Assembly: GCA_027924585.1 (NCBI GenBank)
Contig: BSBM01001440.1
Coordinates: forward strand, 762,001-826,000
Reading direction: 5' to 3'
Origin: Larix kaempferi
Lineage: Eukaryota; Streptophyta; Pinopsida; Pinales; Pinaceae
DNA length: 64,000 bases
Part shown: in pieces, positions 34,678 through 44,489 of the stretch
How the letters are laid out: every line of letters begins with the position of its first letter
How positions within the stretch are numbered: the first letter of the stretch is position 1
Program-made: the position numbers and the translations under genes
The notes under the pieces: model-generated
What the model was told of the DNA's origin: nothing
The model's input: the letters and a program-made list of their open reading frames with translations, nothing else
Databases searched by the model: none

Positions 34678-36787
34678 TTTGCATATACAAAAGCTTTTGT
34701 ATATACGCAGTGTCTATATCCGTAACCGTCCCTATATGCACATATACAGAGGTTGCGCATATGTATGGAAGCTTCCTTATATGCGCATATAGGGAAGCTT
34801 CCGTATATGCCCATATACAGAAGCTTACAAAAGCTTTTGTATATGGGCATATACGAAAGCTTCCGTATATGTGCAACTTCCATATATGAGCATATAGGGA
34901 AGCTTCGCATACGATGTGCATATATGGAAGCTTTTGTATATGCGTAGCTTCCGTATATGTCATATACAGAATCTACGCATATACAGAAGATTCCGTATAT
35001 GTGCAGCGTATATATGGAACCTTCCATATATGCATATATACGAAATGCTTTCATAAGCTTCCATATATGTGCATATACTGAATGCTTTCACATAAGCTTC
35101 CGTATATGCGCATATACGGAAGCTTACGAAAGCTTCCATATATGCGCATAGATGGAAGTTGGGCATATACGGAAGCTGCGCATATACGGAAGCTTCCATA
35201 TATGCGCAGCTTCCGTATATGTACAGCGTATGCGCAACTTCTGTATCCATAAGCTTCCGTATATGTGCATATACGAAAGCTTCCGTATATGTGCAGCACA
35301 TATACGGAAGCTTCTGTATATGCGCAACGCATATACAGAATATTTTGTATATATGCATATACGGAAACTTTCGTATATGCGCTACTATACGTAAGTTTTT
35401 GTATATGCGCATATACGGAAGCTTTCGTATAGTAGTGCATATATGGAAGCTTCCGTATATCTGCAGCTTTTGTATATGGATATCGCGCATATATGGAAGC
35501 TTCCATATATGCGCAGCAGAAGCTTCTGTATATGCGCAGCTTCTGTATATGCGCAGCGCATATACAAAAGCTTCCGTATATGTGTAGCTTCCGTATATGT
35601 GCATATATGGAAGCTTATGGATACGGAATCTGTGCATACGCTATGCATATATGGAAGCTTCCGTATATGCACAGCTTCCGTATCCAAAAACTTCCATATA
35701 TGCGCATAAACGCAAGTTGTGCATATACGGAAGCTTCCGTATATGCGTAGCCTCCGTATATGCGTAGTGCATATGCAGAAGCTTCCGTATATACGCTGCG
35801 CATATACGGAAGCTTCCATATATGCCTAGCATATGCATAGCTTCGGTATCCGTAAGCATCTGTATATGTGCATATACGGAGGCTGCGCATATACAAAAGC
35901 TTCCTTATATGTGCATATATAGAAACTTCCTTATATGTGCATATACAGAAGCTGCGCATATACGAAAGCTTCCGTAATTCCCTATATGTGCATATATGGA
36001 AGCTTCCGTATATGCGCATCTCATATACGAAAGCTTCTGTATATGCACATATACGGAAGCTTCTGTATATGCACTACGCATATACGGAAGGTGCGCATAT
36101 AACTTTCATATATGCAATTCTGTATATGCGCAGCTTTCGTATATGCGCATATATGGAAGCTTACGGATACGGAAGCTACGCATATATGGAAGCCTCTGTA
36201 TATGCGTAGCCACATATATGGAAGCTTCCGTATATGTGGCTACGCATATACAGAGGCTTCCATATATGCGCAGCTTCTGTATCCGTAAGCTTCCATATAT
36301 GCGCATATACGGAAGCTATGCATATACGGAAGTTACTGCGCATATACGGAAGCTTCCGTATATGCGCAGGTTCCATATATGCGCAGTGCATATACGGAAG
36401 CTTCTGTATATGCGCATATATGGAAGCTTTCATATATGCGCATATACGGAAGCTTTCGTATATGCGCATATACGGAGGTTGTGCATATACGGAAGCTTCC
36501 ATATATGCGCAGCGTATGCGCAGCTTCCGTATCTGTAAGCGTTTGTATATGCGCATATACAGAGGCTGCGCATATACGGAAGCTTCCTTATATGCACATA
36601 TACAAAAGCTTCCGTCTATGCACATATATGAAAGCTTCCCTAAGCTTCTGTATATGCGCATATACCGAAGCTTCCGTATATGCCCATATATAGAAGCTTT
36701 TATATATGCACATAGAAGGAAGCTTCCCTATATGCGCATATACAAACGCTTACGGATACAGAAGTTGCGCATATACGGAAGCTTCTT
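34678..36787. repeat. Palindromic satellite array A1 (26-bp units)
   Basis: About 2.1 kb built from the 13-bp half-unit CTTCCGTATATGC and its reverse complement, alternating to give a 26-bp period with two dyad centres, AAGCTT and GCGC. AAGCTT sites are commonly 26 bp apart (34769, 34795, 34821; 34831, 34857). Some centres carry extra bases (GCAGC) or lack some. Half-units vary (CGG, TGG, CAG, CGA, CAA next to AAGCTT), often independently on the two sides. The unit contains no stop triplet in any frame on either strand, which explains the many long frames rich in YTEASVYAHI-like words; these are not genes. Confidence 0.93.
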
Positions 36788-37993
36788 GGCTAGTTTACAA
36801 ATTCAAATCGGGCGGGTTTACAACTTCAAAATCCAAATTTGAATGTCAGCTAGCCTTCAATAAATTCAAAATTCAAATTATCGTGGCATTAATACGGACC
36901 GTATTTAGTCTTTCATGTGCATGCCATTTCGTATGGGATGGGTGGATGATGGTTATCAATGCATAGATCCATGGGTTTGTAGTATGGTGAGCATGCATGG
37001 CCGACTCAATGAAAAAGGGCCTAAAGTTTTGCCGTAAAATAAAATGCTAATAAACAACTCCTTAGAGGTTGCTAAGGAGAGATTGAAGTTCATGAGGGCC
37101 CGGAAGGCGGATTTCCATAATGTTTATAATTCCATTTTCCACTTATTTACAACCAATCAAACCCCTAGTTTTCCTGAATTTATAAACTGGTGCGTCGACC
37201 GGTGACTAAGTATATACACTAGTGTACATACCTCAATGTTGCCATGCCCATATGAACGATCAATGTTGTGCGTGTTAAAGTCATTCTCCTTGAACCCATG
37301 GTCCCATCATCCCAAGCCCCATGCCATCTGGATGACAAATACGGCAAGTGACAAATACGGAAAGTACAGTGTGCATTAATGTCTATCTTTGTTTGAGTTT
37401 TGAATTCAATAAAGGCGCTAAGGATTGATGAGACATTCAAATTCGGATTTTGATTTTGTTAACAGGCCCAACCCATAATTTTCTATTTTGTTGGTGGGCA
37501 TTGTAAATAGTAAATATCAACGATAATGGTGCAGTGAGTGGAGTCGTCGTTGAGTGTCTTGTGGTGAGGACTCAGGAGGATATGAAGGTCAAAGTTGGAT
37601 ACTTGAATGTGTGAAGTTTGAAGAGCACAAGCGGGTTGGCATTGTTGAAAATGCTTCTAAAGATAAAGCTAAATGTTAGTGAGTTCTCTACATTGGAGGA
37701 CTTGGAAGGTGTTGAAATTTAAGGTCTTTGACAGTGTTGCAGGGATCTAAATGTGTGAAGTTGAAGAGCATAACGAGACTAAGTAGTTAACAAAGCTTGA
37801 GAAGCTAAATGTTACTGAGTGCTTCGAGTTAGAGGACTTGGAAAGTGTTGAACATTGTATGTCTTTGAAATGGCTTAGTGCAACCAGATGTGTGTATTTT
37901 GAGAATGTAGTATTTATAAAAGTACAGTGTTTTGGACTGTAGATTAGACTAGAAAATTGTTATTTGGTATAAGTATTTTTAGTAATATGATAT
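36788..37993. other. Spacer between the palindromic arrays, with inverted arms
   Basis: 1.2 kb without a supported gene. 36819-36965 and 37255-37465 are diverged inverted copies of each other: TCAAAATCCAAATTTGAATG on one strand against TCAAAATCCGAATTTGAATG on the other, then matching ATTCAAAA, CATTAAT and CCGTATTT words in the same order. The region between them (36966-37254) and the segment 37500-37993 show nothing I recognise. Confidence 0.65.
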
Positions 37994-39064
37994 GATACGG
38001 AAGCTGCGCATATATAGAAGCTTCGGAAGCTTCGGAATCTTCCGTATATGCATAACTTCCGATATGCGATGCACATATACAGACACATCTATATATGTGT
38101 TGCTTCCAATATGCGATGCGCTTATACTTAACGTTTCGTATGTGCGTTGTGCATATACAGAAGCTTCCATATATGCGCATATACGGACTTTCGTATGTGC
38201 ATATATGGAAGATTCTGTATATGCGCATGTGCGGAAGCCTCAGTATATACGCAACACTTTCGTATATGCCTTGCACATATACGGAAGCTTCCGTATATGT
38301 GCAGACCATATACAGATGTTGGACATATACGGAAGCTTCTGGATATGCAAGCTTCTGTATATGCGCATATATGGAAGCTTACGGACGTTGGGCATATACA
38401 AAAGCTTCTGTATATGCGCCTATACGAAAGATTCTGTATATGACCAGCATCCGTATATTCACTATGCATATACAGAAGCTTCTGTATATGTGCAAGTTCT
38501 ATATATGTGCAGCACATATACGAAAGTTGGGTATATACGGAAGCTTTCGTATATGCGCAGTTGCTTCTGTATATGCACCATGCATATACGGATGGTGCGC
38601 ATATACAGAAGCTTCTGTATATGCAAGCCCATATATGCGCATATACTTCCGGAAGCTTACAAACGCTGGGCATATACGAAAGCTTCCGTATATGCAAGCT
38701 TTTATATATGCTCATATACGAAATATTCTATATATGCGCAACAACTTTTAGATATACCTTGTGCATATACAAAAGCTTCTATATATGCGCTGTGCATATA
38801 CGGAAGCTTCTGTATATGCATTGCGCATATAAAGAAGTTGTGCCTATACGGAAGCTTCCATATATGTACAACACATATACGGACACTGGGCATATACGAA
38901 ATCTTCCGTATATGTGCAACGCATATACGGAAGCTTCCATATATGCGCAAGGAATATACGGAAGCTGTTGCACATATACAGAACCTTCCGTATATGCGCA
39001 AGGTATACGGAAGCTTCCGTATATGCCCAGCACATATAAGGAAGCTTCCGTATATGCCTAGCAT
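37994..39064. repeat. Palindromic satellite array A2 (same family as A1)
   Basis: About 1.07 kb of the same 13-bp half-units and AAGCTT / GCGC dyads as A1, somewhat more diverged and with more irregular centres (GTTGGGCATATA and similar). Long frames on both strands are again by-products of a stop-free unit. Confidence 0.92.
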
Positions 39065-39232
39065 CTTATATTGTCTTAAACTATTGTCTTAAATATTGTC
39101 TTTAAGCGAGTGTCTTAAACTAGATTGTCTTATATTATTGTCTTAAACTATTGTCTTACACAATTTTTTTTTGTCTTAAGTTGAGACAATTTACACAAAT
39201 ATTGTCTTAATACCCCCCTTTGTGTAGTAGTG
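39065..39232 (-). mobile_element. CACTA-type transposon terminus with subterminal repeats
   Basis: On the minus strand the end reads CACTACTACACAAAGGGG from 39232, the form expected for a CACTA (En/Spm) terminus. Within 165 bp there are nine or ten copies of TTGTCTTA (near 39070, 39083, 39097, 39110, 39124, 39138, 39151, 39173, 39202, and inverted at 39181), about 13 bp apart. CACTA ends carry such subterminal repeats as transposase-binding sites. ATA (39233-39235) would be one side of a 3-bp target duplication. The other end is not identified. Confidence 0.5.
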
Positions 39233-39254
39233 ATAGAATGCAAATATTTATGAT

Positions 39255-39326
39255 AGGGCATGGTGGAATTGAACCACCAATCTTCTGCATTATAATGCAG
39301 ATGCTCTACCTTTGAGCTAGTACCCT
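39255..39326 (-). tRNA. tRNA-like sequence, probably a pseudogene
   Basis: On the minus strand a cloverleaf can be drawn: acceptor AGGGTAC/ATGCCCT (one G-T and one mismatched pair), D arm GCTC..GAGC, and a perfect T arm GGTGG-TTCAATT-CCACC. The anticodon arm TCTGC..GCAGA would have an 8-base loop (ATTATAAT) or, shifted, a 6-base loop, which is abnormal. The identity is therefore unclear (a UAU or UAA reading is possible). No CCA is encoded. It may be an old organelle-derived or nuclear tRNA copy. Confidence 0.5.
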
Positions 39327-39370
39327 ACAACTTCATATACAAGAAGAATATTTATATTTTTAGAGTTTTT

Positions 39371-39403
39371 TTAACCCTAAACCCTAAACCCTTAACCCTA
39401 CCC
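39371..39403 (-). repeat. Short interstitial telomere-like repeat
   Basis: AACCCTAAACCCTAAACCC followed by TTAACCCTACCC: three to four units of the plant telomere repeat (TTTAGGG on the minus strand), then decay into a C-rich tract. Confidence 0.85.
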
Positions 39404-39665
39404 ATAATCATCCACACCCTCTCCAAATATCTAACCCCAACACCCACACTCCTCACCTACACCCCCCTTTATCACCCTACTCCTCCCCAAACCCCTAACC
39501 CACTCGATCTCGATCTCGCTCTCCCCCATCTTCCCCCTAACTCTTACTAATCCCCTCTCTCATTCTCTCTCAATCCCCTACACCTTCACCTACACCTAAC
39601 CCCCACCCCTCTCTCTCTCCCCCAACCCCCTAACAACCCTTCCCCAACCCCCTAACACCCCCTTT
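39371..39665 (+). repeat. C-rich tract
   Basis: About 295 bp with very little G on this strand, made of CCCTAACCC, CACCC, CTCTCTC and CCCCC words. It continues from the telomere-like run. Confidence 0.8.
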
Positions 39666-39778
39666 CAACTTTTCATATCATAAACAAATTGTTAAATTGC
39701 ACAAGCTTCATTACCGATTTGTCATCATATTCATAAACAACTTGATAAATTGTACAAGCTTCAAAAAATACTAGTCTT

Positions 39779-40276
39779 ATATATTGGTATATACACCAGT
39801 GTTACTGGTATATACACCAGTGTATATACTACTGGTGTATACATTGGTGTATATACCATTGTACACACCAGTAGTATATATACTGGTGCATACATCGGTG
39901 TATACACCAGTGTATATAGCAGTACCAGTGTATACTGGTATATACACTCGTGTATGTACTAGTACACCAGTGTATATACCAGTATATACACTGGTATATA
40001 CACTGGTATATGTACACTAGTTTATATACACCATACACGCATCTGCACCGGTAATATACACTAGTGTGTATAAGCCAGTATATATACAAGTGTATATAAT
40101 TGGTGTATATGCTGGTATATACACCAATGTATATACTGGTATATATAGTGTATAAACACTAGTGTATATACCAATATATACACTGGTGTATATACTGGTA
40201 TATACACCAGTGTATATTACTAGTGTATGTAACTGGTGTATATACCAGTGTACATACCAGTATATAAACACTAGTA
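39779..40276. repeat. Palindromic array B (TATACAC/CCAGTG type)
   Basis: About 500 bp of alternating GTATATACACCAGTG and CACTGGTGTATATAC words and variants, so that perfect dyads such as CACTGGTATATACCAGTG occur repeatedly. The half-unit is about 12-13 bp. It is unrelated in sequence to array A but has the same design: a TATATAC core with two alternating dyad centres, and no stops on either strand for long stretches. Confidence 0.9.
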
Positions 40277-40284
40277 GTGTCTTA

Positions 40285-40440
40285 GCGATAGGGGTAGGGG
40301 TTTAGGGGTAGGTATGTAGGAGCGGGGAGGGGGGGTATGGGGGTGAGTCACGGGGGGTTTTGGGAGAGATCAAGGTAAATTTGAGAGACAATGAGGGATT
40401 AGTGATAAGGGGAGGATATGGGGAGTGGGGGGGAATTATG
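40285..40440 (+). repeat. G-rich tract with G-quadruplex potential
   Basis: GGGGTAGGGGTTTAGGGG is followed by several longer G runs (GGGGAGGGGGGG, GGGGGTG, GGGGGG). Four or more G-tracts lie within short loops, so quadruplex formation on this strand is plausible. It mirrors the C-rich tract left of array B. Confidence 0.8.
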
Positions 40441-43400
40441 AGATATAGAAAGAAAGAGGTGTCAGGGTAGCGGGATGTTTTCTTCTCTACATAGTCAAAG
40501 AGGTTAAATTTCTTTGAGCCCAAGTTAGAACTACAAGGGATAAGTGAGGAGGCTAGGAAGTCTACCTCCCATGTCGAATTCCTCATCATTGGCCACAAAA
40601 TGAGGTTGGAAACCCTAAAAATTCGGGAAGGTGATTCAACATTGTAGTTTCATGATGATATAAAACACTGTCTCCCACAATTTCAACCTCAAAATTCCAA
40701 TACATGACATGAGCTTTCTCACCTACAACAAATGGTAACAAGGCACATTCCCACATTCTAAGTGACCTTATTGGATATTGAATAATTCAATCAATAGGAG
40801 TTCCTTCCTCATCTAGTTTGTTAAACAATAAATGAACACCTAGCTCCATCAAATGATACCACGATGACCACTTTAGAGGCACCTAAATTAGTAGCCAACC
40901 ATTGTTTACCCAAACCCTTATTTCCTAGTTTTTGCAATGCTTCTATGTTTTGTTTATTTATGTTTATACTATGGCAATTCCATAGGTAATATACTATTGA
41001 GTTTTGAGCATAAAAACTTGTTTTGTAATGTCAAATATGTATTTTCATAAAAAAATTTGAAGTACTGGGTGATATAAGACTATGATTAACCAATTTTGTA
41101 CTTTCAATTGGATAGACATCACACTCTTGATTAGAATATAGTGATTGTTTAAAAATTATTCTTATTTCTGAGTCACTCTAGTATTTCATTCTTGGAGATA
41201 GTATTCATTCCACTTGGGACAAGATTGTATTTTGCATTTCGTCCTCTTAAGTCTATGGGATAGTCCTCTAGTGATACCATCCCATCCTCTTTAGAATTGT
41301 AACATGGATTTGGAAAATCAAAACAAAATATGTGCATAGATAAAAATAACATTTGGCAAGATGGTTTACACTCTATCTATGGAAACAATAATTTCATCCT
41401 TTTTTAGTCTCATTTGTGTTGTCTTTTCTATCTTTGTTTCTCCTTCTCCAACCAATTCTCCTAGATATAATCCATATCCTTTTGTGCTCTCGTTCATGCT
41501 CTCAGTTTTATATTTTTGCATGCCATTTAGAACAATGGTACACATTCCAAATTGAATGTTGTGTTTCCTAATAAAAGGGATAAATTCAAAACCCTCAAGG
41601 ATTCTGCAAGCTCTGTTTTAACAACCTTCAAGAAATGAAAAGTTTATTATGTGAGATTTATCTACACAATTATGTGTTTCCTCAGAAGTTGAGGTGGTCT
41701 TTGAACCCTTATGTAGGGGACATTAAACTCAAGGCAACCATATATTGGTTGTATAAAAAGGTTTTCCATTATGGAATATTACAAGGCCGATGAGATGATA
41801 TATGAACTAAGGGTGAGAGGGGAATGTGCTAGGCCAAATGATGTCTAGAGAAACCATATAAATGTGATTGTAGATTTAGTCGCATTCCTAGTGTTAGAAA
41901 GGAGATAATTGGAGGCGAATGCACTTTATAATAGACTGATCAATACTTCAAGGGATGAGTCACTACAAGGTCTAGAAGTAAGATGTAACGATACTTTTGA
42001 AAATATACAAAAATGGAACCCTAGTCCTTCCCAAGTCTCATAACAACTCTTTATAGAGTTGAAATATATGTTGAAGGCATTCAAAGAATTACATTCAATT
42101 AGGTAGGGTTAAATTTTAGTTTTTTACTTTCATTACATCCTATCCACTATTATCAATAATTTGGAGAACCATGGTGTTTCTACTACTTGAGGACAAGGTG
42201 GAAGGAACTTGTCCAATTTTCAGGATACTACCAAAAAGAAGCTACAACCTATTCTATTTATTATAACCTTAGAGAGGAATGCTTGAAAACATAGAGGGAT
42301 GTTGAGATTATTATAACGCATGAAAGATAGTTAGTTCCCCTCTCAATTTGGGTAAGCAACACTCAACAAATATTTTGAGACTTAGAATCAAAAGTAGAGG
42401 AATCTAGATGAAGCTAACACAACATCAAAATCACTCCAGTAGGCTTCCTAAGATTGCTTCATATTTTATTCAAAAACACCTACAACTTAAGAGAGGTTGA
42501 CATAAGATGCCAATTCTTGGCTAAATCATTGGGGAATCAAGGAAAATGTCATTCTACAAAATAGTGGTAATATACAAAATAGTGATAATATTAAAACTAG
42601 TATTACATCTAAATTTAAGGAGAAGATGTTGTGCCATAAAGAGTTCAAGGATAAGAAGAAAAATAAAATATTATAAGGAGGTGATCAACCCTAATATAGA
42701 AGATCAAAAGTATCTCTTTGTTTAATTAGGTTCATGAGCTCCAAAGTGAAGGAGGGCATTAGACAATTCCTAAAAGGCCACTGGATTAAACAATTTGTCA
42801 TAAAATGTCATGTGTACACCTACATTAGAGCACAATTTCAAAATATTCGCAATCATATTAACATTGATAATCTTTTAACTCATCACAACTATGGTGATCA
42901 AGGAATGTTTCTTTTAACGAAGTTGGTGTCAATGGACACTAATCGCTATCCTGTTGTCATTATCATTATTTATATATTTTAAATTTTTTAATAAGAAAAT
43001 AATATTTGTAATAATTTGACAATGAAAAAACACATTGCATTACTTTCTTTTTATCCAATGAAAAATAATTAAATAATATTTTGAATTTAAAAAAAAAAAT
43101 ATTAATAATAAATTACTTACTAACCTTGTAAATTTTGCATGAACATAAATATAAGTACTTGAAATATTACAGTACTAATAAAATTATAAGCAAATAGCTT
43201 ATTAACTTTTAATTTAATCACTTTTAATAGAATTTGGTAAATATTTTTTTAAATATTATTGTTTTATTATTCCAAATACAAATTTGAATTTTTGTAAACT
43301 TAAACATAATATGAAATATTAAAATTGCAATTTTGAGTTAAGTTAATAAGTTATCATTTTAACCCATTAAATTTGGGCAAAAATCTGCATAGTAAAATAT

Positions 43401-44480
43401 TACAATTTATATATATAAATTCTAAGTTTTTTATATTTAGTTAATGATATATATAATAATGATAGAAATTACATACATATTTAAAACAACATCAACTTCT
43501 TAAGAAATCAAGTATTATAAATACAAACCTTCATTGGACCATACTAAATACAAATCTTCTCAAGTCAAATTTCAATGCTTTCTATGCCATTAACTCTCTG
43601 TGATTTTGAAGCTATGATTGGTTTTGCATTAAATATATATATCAAAGTCAAAGTTGAGATAAGAGGAGCATTCAATGTCCTCCTTATAACATATGTAATG
43701 CCCACTAAGGAGGACCCTGAATGCTCCCTTTGGAAGGAAACAAGATTGCTACTTGGGAAGGTAAAAACCAGAACCTCATCATCAATAAAAGACGCATGTG
43801 TCTAGTTTGGGAAGATCTTTCAAAATGTGAAGAACCCTAAGGAGATTCGTCAGAGCAGATGCTAATGGGCGCTTACTTCCTAAGCATTCAGAACCCAGGA
43901 ATAGTTATCTTATCGGACGCAAAGGGCTCAATGCAATATTATAAATCCAATAGGAGCTACCCGCTTTGTAATAACCATAATGTTGCTATGTTGAAAAGTT
44001 CGCTACCAATAAATTGCTTCCAGTACCAGAAAAATATGAGAATCTCTTTTAACTTATTATTTTCATACACATTGAAACCATTAAAATATTATTTCATACA
44101 CAATGAAACCATTAAAATATTATTTTCATAAAGATGAAACGATTAAAATATTATTTTCAGACCATAAAACCATACAAATATTCAAAAATTGAATTTCCGC
44201 ATTGTATGAAGCCCATTATTTTTAGTGACGACCATTCATCAAAATGATTTCGAACAGTAATATCTTTTTGAGAATGTCCAAAAATTCTCATAATTCAAGG
44301 CTCTCCAACAAAATTAGGTTAAACATCATACTAACAAATTTATTCGCTAGATTTTGTTGGATTTGTGAATCTATTTAAATCAAAGTCAAGTTTGTAGTAG
44401 TCTAAAACAAAACATATAGGGGGGCACGCTTATTGAAATTTAGAAAAGGAAGCCATGGTTTTATTGTTTGATTTGCGGCA
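40441..44480. other. Anonymous region with one degenerate coding-like frame
   Basis: Mostly AT-rich and without a supported gene. 42960-43480 is extremely AT-rich. The only coding-like signal is the frame at 41771-42115 listed separately. Confidence 0.5.
41771..42115 (+). pseudogene. Degenerate protein-like frame, possibly retroelement gag
   Basis: One frame reads MEYYKADEMIYELRVRGECA, continues after a TAG with RNHINVIVDLVAFLVLERR, and then with LEANALYNRLINTSRDESLQ and KWNPSPSQVS, with three stops in about 115 codons. The composition is protein-like (charged helices, few repeats). DEMIYELRVRGE recalls the start of some retroelement Gag proteins, but I cannot assign a family. Confidence 0.35.
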
Positions 44481-44489
44481 GATCTCTAT

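Larger units (their letters stand above)
34678..39232. mobile_element. Possible fold-back or CACTA-derived element with giant satellite arms
   Basis: Array A1, an inverted-repeat spacer and array A2 together form a 4.4-kb fold-back layout. The right side ends in a TTGTCTTA repeat zone and a CACTA-like terminus at 39232. Foldback-type elements have long inverted ends made of short tandem repeats, and CACTA elements have subterminal repeats near CACTA ends; this block shows traits of both. No left CACTA end, no transposase and no clean target duplication are visible, so the grouping is an inference. Confidence 0.35.

Noticed and set aside
34664-36842. Many overlapping long frames on both strands (up to 225 codons) rich in Tyr, Ile, Ala and Ser
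   Set aside because: They arise because the palindromic 26-bp unit has no stop triplet in any of six frames. The same words occur on both strands, so they are not proteins.
37944-39092. 366-codon frame in array A2
   Set aside because: Same artefact of the stop-free palindromic repeat. No start context and no domain.
39750-40271. Frames rich in YTSVYTSV-like words in array B
   Set aside because: Low-complexity translation of a palindromic tandem array on both strands.
34678-40276. CRISPR-like array of palindromic repeats
   Set aside because: There are no unique spacers of constant length between repeats, the repeats are contiguous, and the surroundings are clearly a plant nuclear genome.
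40302-40598. 98-codon minus-strand frame with Pro/Ser/Tyr-rich C-terminus
   Set aside because: The C-terminal half is the complement of the G-rich tract, and the rest has no motif.
41950-41965. CACTACAAGG as the left end of the CACTA element at 51.87 kb
   Set aside because: It continues GGTCTAG instead of AAAAAGAGC and has no subterminal repeats, so it does not match the right terminus.
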